A stretch of 64,000 nt of DNA from Ascaris suum (Eukaryota > Nematoda > Chromadorea > Rhabditida > Ascarididae): the NCBI GenBank assembly GCA_013433145.1, contig CM024191.1:5844501-5908500 (forward strand). The letters are read 5' to 3'. Numbering within the stretch: position 1 is the stretch's first letter; each line of letters starts with the position of its first letter. The position numbers and the translations under genes were made by a program. Below the pieces are notes generated by a model. It saw only the letters and a program-made list of their open reading frames with translations, was not told the origin of the DNA and ran no database searches. Below are positions 1-14,600 of the stretch, piece after piece.

Positions 1-173
1 GCAAATCCTTATCGTTTGCATGTGTCGGTTGATGACATAGCATTAACCCCTATGTAATCAGTGATCGTCGAAATTCTTCCATTTTGTAGAAACAAGTGAT
101 TTCTAAAAAAGGCCTCCACGCCACACCCCAACACCAATCGATGCAAAAAAAAACGAACAAATGCGAAACCCAC

Positions 174-3100
174 CAACACAAGATCTGTGCTATTATTTCT
201 ACATTCGTCCACAAGCTCTTTCATACGATATGAATCCGGCTCGAGCAAGTTCTCTTCTATCTCCTCCTGAACAGTGCATTCATATAAACCAGTTTTGTTG
301 ATCGAAAACCAGAGAAAGTAAAACGAGAAAAAAATATCCGCTCATCACAACTCAACCTTTTAACAAACCTGCAGAAGATTATTAATCTCATGGTTTCGAC
401 TTTCCCACTTAGAAGATTAATCTCACTGACCGCTAAAATTTGATCAAAAAAAAAGAAGAAAGAAAATGTCCGACGCAATATTCCGTGTGCCTTTCGAATC
501 TTTTTAATCTCTAGATTTCTTCCCTTCTCTATTTGCTGCATTTTCGAGAACATCGCTTAATAAGTTGTTTTACAAACATTTACCTTTGACCTTGACCTTA
601 AATTCTTATATGACGAAATTCCAATTCATTTCCGAAATACATCAGAGCCGATGAAAAAATCCGACTTACTCAGTTCTTTTTCAACTCATCTTTGAAATAT
701 TCGCAACTGAAAAATATCGCACAATAAATCCCGCTTATCTGGTCAAAATGTACAAGCCCATCCGGTAGAACCAACCTCACATTAGGCAATATTTGTAAGC
801 GTAGTAGAAACATTGGCGTTAAAAAAATTGTTCCACGTTAAAAAAATATACGAAAACTTCAATTCTTATATGAAATGAAAAACGGAAGAGCGAGTTAATT
901 GTAAACCTACGTCGTCTTCGCGGAATTCTCCCTCTTCGCAAAGATGATCGAACTGCTCGTCGATTATTCTTGATGATGCCGTATTACAAGTCATTTCCTC
1001 TCCTTCATCGCTCTCACCTACGAAGTTATTACTAGTAGCGATATACGTCAGTGTTGTGCATGAAGCAAAGATTCACGCAGAGAATTTTTGTTCGGAGCTT
1101 AATATCGGCATTTTAAGTGTTGCTATCCATCTAGAAGGTGATGAGTTTTCCCATATCAGCGTTTGCAGCAAAATTATATTCCAATGAATGCAAAAAGATG
1201 CAAGCATAACTTAACCGATCAAGCACAATTAATTAAGTAAAGGAAATAAGCGACATTATTAGAATGTATAAGAAGGCAAAAACTGAGCAGCAACATATTT
1301 TAAAGCATTTAAGAAAAGAAGTCTAAGAAAGAAGATCTTACTTTCAAAATGGCTTCCATATAGGTTTATTTTTGAAGAAAACAAACAGAAACAAACAGCT
1401 GAATCGGAAGCGGAGCCGATAGTTTTAAGACTGATTGCTAAATGAAATGACTGGTGACATCCGTTTACCTTGCGAATCGGAATAGCAGTACTCATCGTCT
1501 CCATCTGGCTCCGAGTTACTATTATCATTTTCTTTCGATCGGCACAAAGTCCTCACTGGTTCTGGAGGATGGCTTGAAGGTAGCTCACCTCCGTTAGCTT
1601 TCAAAACAAAATCATCCTCAAGCTCATCTGCGTAGTCGAGATCACCTTCAAGTGCAGCAACGATCTCCTCATCCAACTCTATGGTGCCGCCTTCAAAATC
1701 ATCATTTAAATGAACATCTTATCGGAAAGTTGTGGTTGTTTTCTACAATAATGATGACAGAAGGTGCCTATCAACCGATACATCCAATCGGTATAACCCC
1801 CCTTTTCCTGGAAGCAAGAACAGCAGGAACAGAACACCCGAAAGAGGTGGTTAATAGAAGTAGGCCAACAACTCCTAACTTCCACTCTGCTCGATAAAAC
1901 AACACAACAGACTGAGCCGATTAAGGCATACCGCTTCAAAAAACAAAGAGGATTCAGTTCTATGTTATATACGTGGGCAAACATCACATGTCAACGATGT
2001 CTGAGACAATTTTGCACAAATACAAAATTTATGATCAGAACAAAAATCAGCGAAGATCGAAGTGCTTTCGTCTAAAACCAGAAATAAGTCAGGGTAGGAG
2101 TCGTACATAGATCACCCTTTACAACACGAAACGTAACATATAAAAAAGATGAAGACCTGGTTGGGAACCTTTATTTCTTGTACGCAATTTATTTAACGGC
2201 ATTGGTCAACTTCCGATTGCCCTTAGCAAATTCATGCTATTTGTAAATGCTTTCGGCGAAAAATCTACTTGAAATCATGAAAGGCTTTACAGCGGAGACA
2301 GTGGGAGATTCGTTAACATTCTATGGGGGAATACAGCGCCCAATGGCACACTGAATATAACTGAAGAAAACATAATGCCAAATCATACCTGGCAAAGCTG
2401 CTTGATTCAGAAGTCCGACGTTGAGCTCAATACCGCCCGTTTCGAACAGTGTACTTGGCAAATTTGCCTTCCCTTTGGGTGCTCTAATGATGGTCCTTTC
2501 CACTGGCTCCAATTCGGTCACCTTGAAAAGAGTACCATTAACAACAAGTAGAGTCGAAAGCTCCAGCTGCAGTCACCAGGATGGTGAATTACAAATACTT
2601 CCACTTGTTTTTAACCTTTCAGCGCCGCTCTCGCTCCTCTCACTCCCATGTTGCGATCGACACTTCATTAACAAGATTCTATGCAAGAATGGTCAACAAA
2701 CAACACAACCAATCTGCAACAATGGTGGCAAAAACTAATAAACGCTTTGGGGTGAATAATACCAAAATACTAACACAAAGCGAAGTTTTTAAAAATTTAG
2801 TTCAACGAAGCCAGGTAATACCTGATAAACTTGAATACCTGAACAAAGGTACAACCTACCGCTTTCTCAGCGAGCTGATTTGGCAAACATCATATACCAT
2901 ATGCCAATAACACAGCGTTATATTCTCGAAGTCATTTTCACAAACATGAATGCCGATAAGCAAAATGCCAAAAAAAAAGAATCAGCCAGTTTCTACGTCT
3001 GCTATCACCATTGAATTCTCATACATAAATCGACAGGATCATATGAATTATTAAATACCGCCGAAATATTTCTTTCACAATAAAAATGAAAGGAAAAAAA

Positions 3101-4862
3101 AATGGCAAATTTAGCTGCGCAAAAAAAAAATCGCTGAAAATATCAACATCATCATAGTTGTTGAAATAAATATAAGAATTGGAAAATTATGAACATACCT
3201 CATTAAGACTACGTAAATGTTGCAGATAATTATAGTCGTCATCGTAGTAAATACCATATTTAATGTGTTCGCCAACGTTCTGTAAAAACATTTTGACAAT
3301 TTTGCGTTATATATTCCGCTTTTATAAACGTTTCTTTCTCATTGATTTTCGATTTTCGTCCGCAATAATATTGCAACGAAACACATCCACTAGTATATCT
3401 CATACATTTGCACTCTATTTTTTTTTTTTAGTATAGTCAAATATTTTAAATTGATTTACAGATATATTCCAAAAATATTTCAGGTTGATTTATAAATTTT
3501 AAGAAGCGCAAATGGTGAATTCACAGAAACATCACCTTTCTCATGCCTCTTCTCCTCTAATTGTGTTATATTCAGCATAACACCAGTCTAGAATTGGGAG
3601 AACTACGGAGATAAAAGCGCACATTATGCATAAAATAATGTGCATCTAAATCGCATAAATGCAAATAAAGGAGCCGTTGAGGTGCAAGGAACGGTAAAAA
3701 TATCATACTCTTTGAAATCAACCTTTGCATAAGTTCGCAACTTCTTTGCCATATAACTTGACTGGTCAACATTTCACTTCACTCGGCTACTTAAAACTTA
3801 TAAAAATGAGCTGTTCTTATTTGAGATTTCATTCGGCTATTTGAGGCCACCGCAACCAATTCAAAAAAGAAATACTATTTTTTTTTTTTTCAATTTCGAG
3901 CACGAAGAAATGAAATGTGCCGACCTTCTTTTCAACTGGTTGCAGAACATGCTCGCCTATCACGTCGTCCGCAACGAGAGGATCCTTCTGACTTCGATGT
4001 AAAAGACGAAACGTTTCACAATTTTTGTTGTCGATCCATTTTTTCTTGTTCTTTGGCTAAATTAATCGGCGAATGTGGTACAACTGCGTACATGGTAATT
4101 ACTGAATCGAACAAATAACTGAGGCTTCAAGAATGGCGATATAAAATGCACACCTTATTGACTGCATTTCGAGCACAATCCAGTGAATATGGTCCAGTTG
4201 GCGGTTAAGGGATTCAAATCGTAATGCAACTAAAATGAGCGAAACTCCACTAAAGATGCCGAATACTTTTTGAGAAAGGGACTTAGATTAAGCTTCTTAT
4301 CACAAAGAACAGGATTTCCGCCCAATGGAATCCTATAGATAGAAATAAACCATCTACAAAACAGTCGGAAAAAAGTGAAGCATGAGAAGAAGAAGGAACA
4401 TAGTTGGCATAAAGCTTCAGAAGAGAGTTTCCATAAGGAAATGAAAAAAAAAAGATGAAAATAGTTCTGGAATTTTGGTTTAGCAGAATTCTCAAAGAAA
4501 AAGCGTCTCGAATGCTCAAATAATTTTCGTAAAATGACGTAGAAACATTTCGTGGCGCAGATATTTGCATAAAATGGCCTGAAAGCGAAAGGGTCAAAAA
4601 ATAGAGGGATAAATTCTCAAATACAGAGTTGTGAAAATTACTACGACGATTCTTTATGGGAAATTTCTACCTGAGAAAATACCTTTATGAATTTGATTAT
4701 ATATTATAATATGCTAGCGGCAAATTACAGGTAAGAGCAAATACTTGATCGCCAACGATTATCAACTCTAGCGCATCAAGGAAGCTTGTTTTTCCGGTAA
4801 CTGAGAACTTCTCGTTCAAATATGATAGACGGCTAGAACAACAACAGGAAAGTACGTACCAT
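174..4862 (-). CDS. ltv1: LTV1 homologue, pre-40S ribosome assembly factor (3' partial)
   Basis: LTV1 family proteins bind pre-40S particles and act in late small-subunit maturation and export. Exons in transcript order: ATG 4862-4860 (tentative), 4056-3925, 3279-3199, 2521-2389, 1717-1469, 1017-911 and 266 down to about 174-180; the phases agree at every junction. Family landmarks appear in order: a Lys-rich N terminus, then TFRLLHRSQKDPLVADD (exon 2), KYGIYYDDDYNYLQHL (exon 3), LPSTLF...NVGLLNQAALP (exon 4), EEIVAALEGDLDYADELEDD and FVLKAN (exon 5), DEQFDHLCEE (exon 6), and EEIEENLLEPDSYRMKELVD (exon 7). These match the conserved N-terminal and central blocks of animal LTV1. About 265 residues are visible, and the Lys-rich C-terminal part lies beyond base 1. 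The last visible donor is ambiguous (gtgttg or gtgggt). The ATG would be the last codon of its own exon, joined through a strong gtacgt donor; this start is the least certain part. Confidence 0.88.
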
Positions 4863-7800
4863 TATTTGTTGTTATTAATGTTTCGATACGCTATACCAAC
4901 AGTAGCAAAGCCTGGAAGAAAATAGTCGTAAATACAAATGAAAATGAGATTAAGGACATCTGACCGGCGCAAAAAAAGGGATTACAGGAAACTCGAATCC
5001 GACAACCTTGAGCTGGTTTAAGGTGAAAACAACCTGGTCTAGAAAGTGATCATAGAATCACAACTTACGACAAGACATAAGACATATGCCTAATGAACGT
5101 AAATCAACGTCATCAACGATTTACTTCTCTTCTTCTTTCCTCAAATTTCAATGATATATAGATCACTGACGATACGAAGTGTACTCCGCAAAGACTTCGT
5201 TCTCCAAAGCGATGCAGTGTTCCGGCTTCTCCATCCTTCACCTCCCCCCCCCCCCCCAACATCTCCTCGTCCAGCTTCAGCTCAATCTCTCCTTGACGAC
5301 ACCGGACAAATTGTCCCATGATATTCCCGACGAGGGCCTTCTGCCTCCCCCCTCCCAAAAAGTTGCTCCCCCCGCGCCCCCTCCTTCACTGATGAGTCTC
5401 CTCTTCCCAGCTAAATCGCCGTCTTTTCACCTAGCAAGAACATTTGTTTTTTGCTGCAGTTCCTTTCTTTTTCTTCAGACTTTCCCATCGAGGTTCTCGC
5501 GGCAAAACATTGCCGAAAACCGCCTCTTTCTTCGCTCAATTTGTTCCCAGGCTTTTCTTTGGAAGCTCCCCCACTCCGCAGCCAACTTACCTATCGACTT
5601 TATTGCCGGTGTTTCAACTTATTCCATAACGGGATCCTTCTTTGCAAAAACCATCTTCCCGCAGCACACTAGTAGAAACTTCATGTTTTCTATTATTTCA
5701 ATGACATCGCGTTACCACTTAGCATCAAACTATAGGTGAGCTTCAAAGAAAACCTATAATTTTCCCACTGAACTGCCCAACATTCTCAAAGCAAGAATAT
5801 GCTAGATCGATCAACATCGGATAAAGCTGAAAATTATTTGGATCAAGAGAAAGCCATTATTTTACGGAGTTCTTTTCGATGAAAAGCATTAATCTTTTCA
5901 AATGCTTCTACTAAATAGCTTCAGATCAGCTACGAGAGATTTTGAAAATTCTTTGACGAGTAAGATCGAGATGAGTAGCGGCTCTTGAGATGGAACCGTC
6001 GAAATTCATTAATTCCCTGCTCTAAAATTTAAACGCCTGAGGGAGCTTAGTATATAGATTGGATTTCTATGAGGTTATATTTCCGTGAAGTAAGTCGACG
6101 CTTCACTGGCAAATAAAAAGCGAAACGGAAATAAGCTTGACCTTGAAAATCCGATTGGATTTTCTTTTTTTTTCTAATGTTCTTCTAAGCACCGTTACCT
6201 TGGTGTAATCACTAAAACTCTGCAAATGAAATAAGCAAGTGCTAGAAAACGTTTCTTTTTATATTTTATTAATACTTATGTGACATCCATAGAGCTGTTA
6301 TAACGAGGATCGATATTAGAAAGTCGTTACAGGACCCAAAAATCTTTTTACAACTCTATATTAACAACAACTGTCATATTTATGCAAATTGAAAGATGTC
6401 GGCTAACGCAACCAAGAGCGGGGAAAGATTCCCGGAGGTTGGTTTTTGCATATTTTTTGAAGGTTTTTTTTTGGCTCTGGAAGAGATTGACTTCAAGTCG
6501 AGGCGAAAATCTTTGCAGTGATCATCGCATTTTTTTTTTTGCCCATTTATGCGCGATTGAGTGCACTCTTAAGATGCAGAAATTAAAAAAAAAAAAAACA
6601 AAGTGAAAAAGATTCGTCATCAAAAAAATGCGCTTACTTCCTAACAACACAATGAGAAAGAGCACATTAAAACATTTTAACTCGATTTCCTCATTTTCTT
6701 TCTCATTGAATCGTCGAAGGAAGTCACATATTGTAAAATGATGCGTTCATTGTGGTGCAATTATTCTAAAATCGTTTTTCTAGTTTTTCACACGTTGACT
6801 TAAAAGCTCTCGTAGAGGATTTCTTTTTCTCGAAAATCGACGATAGCTTCCCGAAAAATTATTCATATCTTCGACGTTCGAAATGGGATGAAATTTATTT
6901 CTCTTAGCATGCCCGTTTTTAAATATTGGTATGCAACAATGTGGTAGTTTTGAAAATCATTCACCGCATTCCATTACTGTCTGATTTGTTGCGATTTGCA
7001 TAAAAAGATGTTATACCTGGATTTATACGTTTGTTCCTTACTTATACAGGTTGTTTAACCGGCTATAAAGTTTTACTCGATTCCTTGCAATGTCTTTTCA
7101 ATGAGGCTTTCATTCTACTAAACGATTTAAAGAATCATTCATTGCTACCTAAAGCTATTTCTGTAGCCGTCAATCGCTTTTGTGACAGCGTTCTACGTTT
7201 GCGCCAGCTGTGCAGTGCGGCACTTTCGTTAGGAAGTTGCAAAGGTTTGAGAAGGTGGAATATATGTGATTGCGCAGTTTGTCGTTGGCAAACGCGCCAA
7301 CAAAACCGGTGTTTGCATAGTGTGGATATTTGAGTTGTTTGTGAGCAGACCGACTCAAACTTCAACTTGCTGTGCCTCATTCGTTCTGCTCATCTGTCAA
7401 GGCAATCGTCGTTTCTTCAATATGTCTTCGCATTAAATTCTAAATAACGCTTCTGCGGTTATTTCCGCTTTCTTCCTTGTTATTCATATGTTGTTTCATC
7501 ATTAACCTTGATTACAGAGATGTTTTACTAATGCTTAGCTGGTTGAACGTTTTCATTTGTGAATGTAGAGGGGGTACATCTTTCCTAGTAACGCAGTACA
7601 ATTTTAGTGCATTTCGTGTAATTTTGAAATTACCTCGCATTTGAGGTGAATTTATATCTACCTGTGCATTCGTCTCAATTTGTTCCATCTAGCTATCGAA
7701 TAAGTTTAGTACAAGTAGGTATTTAGGTTTAATGTAGGTTGATTTTACATAGTTTCAGTTTAAGTCCATATTTCGAGGTTTCCGTCATCCGACACTCCCA

Positions 7801-8068
7801 CGTGATAGCGTGATGAAAGATCGCGTGAATGAAAAATGATTGATTGTCGGTGAACAATGAAGTTTCCTTTATATCGGATGCAATCGAGGAATAAAATATA
7901 GCCAAAATATGAGACGCCCTCTATTGTAAATGATCGTGAAAACAGCGATTTCACCTCATTCGAATTCAAGTAAAATGATTTTAAAAAAAAATCGCATTTT
8001 CCCCATAACTTCATGAAGTTTTACGGGCCACCATTCAAATGATTCAAGGTGAATGAAGCTGTTTTACA

Positions 8069-8099
<31 letters not shown>

Positions 8100-9057
8100 C
8101 AAAATTGGCATCCCGCGCTCTTAGATGGCTTTCAAGAAGTTCACTTTAAATTCTCTAGCTCATAAGCTACTACTAAGGCTTTCTATTTTTATTCATTGAA
8201 GTGCTTGCTGCAGCACCCAGATTGTGATCACCTGTCGGAATGTTTGTGCTTGTGTAATCTTAACTTCGCCCTCTTCGTTTACTCTCCACAATTTCATCCT
8301 CTAAAAAAATTTTCCACCTCCCTTCCCCCCCTCCACCCCCTCCTGGCCCTCTCAACAATAAACCCATTTCCGGTTGTCCTTGAATTTCTAACCGCTGTCA
8401 TCCCTAGAAAGCCCCGAATTTTTCCGGTGGCAGCAACGCTTTCTACGCAATAATGTCGTCCTCTAACTTAATTTGCTAGCACTTTTTCACTTCCACGTTT
8501 GCGGTCTTACCTGTCCGCACTCATTATCCGATTCGCTCTCTCTCATTTTATACGCATTGAAGAGTGTTTCCATTAGAATTTCACTGCAGCGCTTCCTAAC
8601 GAATTCAAAACACATTCAATTTCATGTGTTACTTCGTTGTCGGATTTCGCTAAACGGAAGCGGACTTTTCCGGAAGGACTACAAGATCAATGAGTTTTAA
8701 AATAGACCTCTGCTGAAGTCCTCTTTTCTGGTGCTTTTTATTTCGCTGTTAGTCGTTGAACTTATTTTCACCTCAAACATGCTTTGCTGTGCCTCATTTT
8801 CATTCACTCTTCCTCACTCTTCACATATCATTCAGGGTAGAGATATCGTATATTGCTCCGCTCTTCCGCTTTTCTTAGGTTTCTTCTCGTCTGCATTCGC
8901 TGTCCTCTATTTTTCGATTTTCTGATAAGCTTTATAGAGGAATATGAGCAATGCAAATGTGTAACAATTAATGATTACTGTGTAGTATATTTTCTAGAGA
9001 AATGAAATTGAAAACTATGAAATAAACCTATGTGTGGTGATTATCGGCTATTTACAG
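4863..9057. other. Intergenic region between LTV1 (-) and CPD (+)
   Basis: About 4.2 kb between two divergently transcribed genes, so it should hold both promoters. It contains a C-rich stretch around 5240-5400, poly(T) and poly(A) runs, an AAAAC repeat near 8064-8104 and another CT-rich patch near 8310-8345. A 186-codon open frame at 5179-5739 and a 100-codon frame at 7031-7333 have no recognisable domain and no flanking exons that I can join; I treat them as chance. I see no conserved promoter motif that I would defend. Confidence 0.5.
8064..8104. repeat. (AAAAC)n microsatellite
   Basis: A short run of about eight AAAAC units, slightly degenerate at its left end, lies upstream of the CPD gene. 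It is a simple sequence repeat with no coding potential. Confidence 0.85.
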
Positions 9058-9068
9058 GGCGAACACGG
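9051..9068 (+). promoter_or_regulatory. Candidate spliced-leader acceptor of the CPD gene
   Basis: The sequence tttacag ends at 9057, 11 nt before the CPD start ATG at 9069, and no upstream exon is visible. An intron-type acceptor next to a start codon is what nematode spliced-leader trans-splicing looks like. It could also be a normal acceptor for an unseen 5' untranslated exon. Confidence 0.5.
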
Positions 9069-11652
9069 ATGGTTATGTGGATAGAAATCTTATTTATCAT
9101 AACTTTACGCTATATTGATGCACTACTCGATTGGAATAGCGATATCGTGGCAACAGATGTGGAACTTGCATTAGCACGTCACGATGCCCTTTCGAAATAT
9201 TTCGGCGGTCTAATTAACGACGAATCTGTTTTTTATTCCCGTGAGCGCATGCAAAAATTGGTGGGAAACTTCATCGATGTCGATGCTTCTCGGTAAGTTT
9301 TTTTATTTTTATTGCTGTTTACTCCTTTCTTTTCGATTTACAACTGTATTTTTTTCTCAGTGGGAAACGTGATGCTTATTCAATCGTATACGCAGAATTT
9401 CTCGAAAAGGGAAATGAGTTTCATAATAAATTGCCATAATTTGAAAAAAAAAAGTTAAAGCAAGCCGCTCTGGAATAAGCTTGCTTCCGATTAAAAAATT
9501 AGTAAAGAGAAGTCTAAGATTTATTCCCATATGAGCATACGTTTTCATACATTGAAAATCGAACTCATTAATAAATTAGAAATACGTTTAAGATCTCCTT
9601 CAATTCAAGAGTTTTGATCATTTCTCACTAGCAGCAATAAGATTCATAAATATGCTCATCATTTCCATAAATAATTGTACTGCATGTAACGATTCTCAGA
9701 GAGATTAAATTTTTATTTGAATTTGAGCCACATATTAAATTGCACGAAATTGCAATTTGCAATTGCAACAACGAAATTCTACGCATGAAGCAAAAAAATG
9801 AGTTTTTAGATATTAGAATATTTTTCAAGAAGAGAGCATCACAACGATCAACAGCTAATGTTGGATACTTTTCAACGCTATCGTTTTCGTATCACATTCG
9901 ACTATTCACAAAATGCATTCACTTTTTTTTTATCCAACAACCTAATAATATTACTTTCATCATACGCATAGATTTGAGAGAAGAAAGAAATTCTTTCATG
10001 GTTGGCTAGAGGAAATAATTCCCTCCTTGTGATGCATAGAGGCTTTCGCTTGTTCTCTCGTTTTTCTACTAGGCGAGGAACGATAGTTAACAACAATGAC
10101 TAATTAGCATTAAAGTCAAGCGCAATTATGCGAACATTTATCGTGCTACCAAGGCTAGAAATATAGCATCATCAACTTTCGTTTAGCATCTCCCTTGATT
10201 CTGTTGATTTCCATGAATATGTAAATAATCACTCTGTTAGCTTTCTTAGTAAGTAATCACTCATTGAGCGGTTGATTATTTCAAGGAAAAGTTCATGAAT
10301 TGTTGCAGGATAATGAATCATAATTATGCAAATATGTCGGCATGGCTGAAGGAATTTTCTCTAAAATTTCCAAATATAACATGGCTTTATTCGGCTGGTA
10401 AAAGTGTCGAAGGCCGAGATCTATGGGTTTTAGTAATATCGAAGAGACCTCGAATTCATGAGCTCGGCATACCGGAGTTCAAATATGTGGGCAATATGCA
10501 CGGAAATGAGGTGGGGAAATTGTCTTATCATTTTCTTTTAAATTTATTATATAAGGATCGTAGTTTTTTTCTTATAGCATTGTGAAATAGTAATGAACGT
10601 GGATGTGTACTTTGATCTTTTAAACGGTTTTGAAGTTAACTAATGAAGCGTACGTGAATTCTTCTTCTTTTTTTTTGGAAATGTACGTATTACTTGTTTA
10701 CTTTTAATTTCTCCTCTAAAAGTTGATAATGAGTAAACGGATTTTTGCGATGCGCGACGTGGCTAGGAAAAATTCTGCAGATGGGAGGGGAATTTCTAAT
10801 TGCTAAATTTATTTCTTTTTGATTTCTTTCTTTCTTCGGTCGCCCGTATTAAGACATCCCCCCCCCCCCCCAACTATGTGCTATTTGTTAAAGTCATTTT
10901 TTTTTCTAGTTAATTTCTAGGAACTTCGATTTACTTTTTAACTGTTTGAGCTAAGCAAGTTTGCGGCGCTGAATGTGCATCCGCACAAACTGCTTCAGAG
11001 AAATTTCTCTCTCAATGTGTTTTTTTTTTTTTTTTTTTTGGTTATTTGTATTAATGAGAACATTTGATCTTCTATGTTGATATAATTTTGTTTGCTCACT
11101 TTTTAGGTGGTTGGACGTGAAGCGTTACTTTATCTAATCGCAGTTCTTTGCGAAAATTATGGAAAAAATAAGTATTTGAGTGATATTGTTGATACAACTC
11201 GAATTCATATAATGCCATCGATGAATCCCGATGGCTACGAGCGAGGTTTCATTGGCGATCGTGTTGGTTATTCGGTTGGTTCTTATTTGTTTAGATGGTG
11301 CAAACGTTTGTGATTTTATCGTATCAGATTTTTTATCCTATTTTCAAACGTTCATCGGTGTTAATTATGAGTATTATCTGTGGAATGCATAAAGTTTTCT
11401 TTGTTTGATTGTTTATGATTGGTTTCCGTGAGTTAAAACATTCCGCACATTCTCACTTTGTATTTTTTTTTCGACTTTTATTTTTATTTTTGATTTTTGA
11501 TTTTCCTCTTCTTAATTGACGCATATTTCCACCATATGGAACCTTTTTTTTCTTTCTAATGTATTTGCGGTGAAAAAAGTCATAATGGTTGCTGTGTTAC
11601 CGAAATTACAGAGTTACACGTAATTTTCAAAAGAAGGTTGGTACCGATTTAC

Positions 11653-11683
<31 letters not shown>

Positions 11684-14600
11684 TTTTTTTTATTTGTTTA
11701 CTTATTTATTTATTTGTTTATTTATTTAATTTATTTATTTTAAAAAGCGATCAAGAGCATATAGCTTCAAAATCAGCTCCACCACTGATCACGTAAATCA
11801 TACTATGCCGAATGATTCAGAAAACAGGTAAATTAAAAACGCTCCCACCTTGTTTGTTAACCATACTTCGCTCCGCCAGCTGTTCAAGAGAAACAGTGAT
11901 GCGCCATTAGATTTAATTAATTGTCGTGGAGGTGTTTTGATTTAATGAAAGTATTTGTGAAATGTTGGAAGGAAGCAATGGTTGAGGTTAGTGAATACTT
12001 TACTTTTCAGTGTGGTTTCTTAAATTGCATTAGCTTTTCATTCATTCATAAAGCACTCGTAAATGGGATTAATGGTATATTTTTTATTCAAAGTGTCAAC
12101 TCTATCAATTAAGGGACGTGGCAACGCTCATGATGTTGATTTAAATCGAAACTTTCCACCGAGATATCCATCGCATCGAGAAAATACCGGTGGCTTTGAT
12201 TTGGAAAAGGAGACAAAAGAAATAATGAGATGGCTGCAGGAGTATCCATTCGTACTGTCGGCAAATCTGCATGGAGGTTTGTCCTTCTCGTCCATACGCA
12301 GCAGCCTCCCAATGTCATCGCACTCAATTGGTACTTGAATTAAAAAGAAGATGATGACTCCACAAAGGATATATGATTTAACCTTGGCGAGACATTGTAG
12401 TGATCGTTGATCGCTTTATTTTGCTCACATTCTGGTCATGAGTGATACATTATTTTGCAATGTGTTAATAACTTCGTCAGGACCAGTTTGCTGGCTGAGT
12501 ATTTAATCACTGTTGTTGCACAGTTGGTTATCTTCACTTTATAGGTTTTTGTTTGTCAACGATGTTGTGACAGGAAGCGGTGGCATAGAGAACACCAAGT
12601 GTAGTTAGAGGGCAAGAGTTGATAATCCTCTGTCTATGCCAATATACAGGAGCACAAGCGAGATAGAAGAAGCAGTTAATGAAGGAGCACCACGGTCTCA
12701 AACATGAGTAGAATCAAAGACTACAAACAAGCCGAAGCCCGATTTATATAGGTCCCAGATATCGCCTGGGGCAGCACGAAGCATATAAGTCGATCAGTGA
12801 CATTATGTGAAGAAAAATAAACGAGAATCGAGTGTACGAGTAAATATGATCAGTGCAGTGTTAAATCACAAGTAGGTATCTTTGGTTGGCTCTTTTGTGC
12901 CAACGTTACTGTGACAAATTCAGATCTTGAATCTTTCGGTGATATTGCTTTGTTTGGTGCCAAGGTTCTCCCGCATTGCATTCTTCCTAGGAAATAAAGC
13001 TAAAGACTTTCTTCCTTCAATATCGTGTATGATTGCGAAAAGGGTTCCTCAACGTTTCATTTCCCGTAAGGATGATGTCCCATAAGGTTTCATATCGCAT
13101 TTCATGAACATAATAGTTACATATCTAGAGTTAGGTTACATGAAGAAAAGATGCATTCACCATAATTCTGCTAGCATTTATAAGATTTTACTTTCAGTAG
13201 GTTAAATGCCAGATGATTGCTTCATCCTTTGAATCGATTTTCGATAGCAAAATGAGCAAATGAAAGTAGTTTAATCGGATTTACCATCTTTGTCGATTCA
13301 CTATTAAACTATGCTAAGAAAAGATCATTCTGGCTTCTTTTTCAGGATCACTTGTTGCGAACTATCCTTATGATGATTCGCCTACTGGCCAAGATGGTGT
13401 TTATACCGCATCGCCTGACGATCGTCTCTTCGTTGCTCTCGCTTACTCTTATGCACGTGCGCATACAAATATGTGGAAAACAGGCCGAAGGTAAATGGGT
13501 TGTATATGTTTGGATCTCTTATGGTTGAGGAGAAATAATATTCGCGTTGTGTCGAAATCAGAGTATTAATTTAAGAATATTCCTTTGCTATTTTAGCTTC
13601 ATTTCATACCCGTTTGTAGAATTTATGCTGGAAGGAAGAAAAATTGAAAAAATTTAACGAATGTTCGGCGATACAACAATTTTAATGGCTAACTAAGTGA
13701 GGTAGCTGAAATTTCACATTTGACGCTGTTTAATTTGTCTCAACTTTTTGTTCTGAGAAAGGATTCTTTCATCTTCCTGCCTCCTGCTTCATCGTCTATG
13801 AATTTGGCCAGTGTTATTAGGTTATCAAATCTGAATTCTTGTAAGTATCACTAGTGGTGCTTAGCAGTTTCGTTCGTAATTTAGCTTCCCTTGCAAGAAT
13901 AGGGCAATTTGTGCTTGCCATATGGTTCGCATACTTTTTTCTTTAAGTATGCTAAGGGGTTTATTAAGGTATCGTAAGGAGAGTAATTAAAGTTTTTAGG
14001 TAAATATTTGTTTCGAGTATCTGGATAACTCTTTTTATAGAGCTGCAATAAATATTATAAGGTGGCACTAGTGAGTTGTAACAGTTACAAACGAGTTTTT
14101 TTCCTATTCAACTTTGTTTTGATTTTGAAAGAAACTGGTTTCAAATTGCATCAGAATTACTACTGCGGGCAGTAGAAAAACTAGTTGATGAAAGAATTCG
14201 TTTACCTGTATGCCTGTAGATGAAAGAATTTGCTTACCTGTATGCTAGGGGTCTTATAAGTTTTTGAGTTTATGAATGTGAAAGTCGAGACTTTCGTCGC
14301 TTACAGCTTAATTCTTCTCGCTTATTGCAGTAAAACTGTGAATGATAGTTTTTAGACAAAGAAAAGGTTAGCCCTCATCTTTGGCGTTGAAATCACTTTC
14401 AGTGCGTACCTGACAGATGAGAGGATATTAGTGAAAATTAGTGCATTTGAAGTATGATGAGGCTGTGCTTATTTATGGCTGCTGAGGAAGTTTCTTGACA
14501 GGCGGATGCGTTAATGTGAAGATGTATGATGTTTTCGTTTCGAAAATCACTTGTCATGTCGAGTTTCGACGAAGATGATATCGTTTAAGCAATGGTTTCA

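Noticed and set aside
4141..4260. tRNA-like T-arm sequence (gggattcaaatcg)
   Set aside because: No matching acceptor stem, D arm or anticodon arm could be folded around it.
5179..5739. 186-codon open frame on the plus strand
   Set aside because: It lies in CT-rich low-complexity DNA, is Pro/Leu/Ser/Phe-rich without a domain, and overlaps other long frames on both strands. Reduced TA-rich stop codons in such sequence explain its length.
7031..7333. 100-codon frame beginning near an acceptor-like tatacag
   Set aside because: There is no ATG, no partner exon and no recognisable domain. Frames of this length occur several times by chance here.
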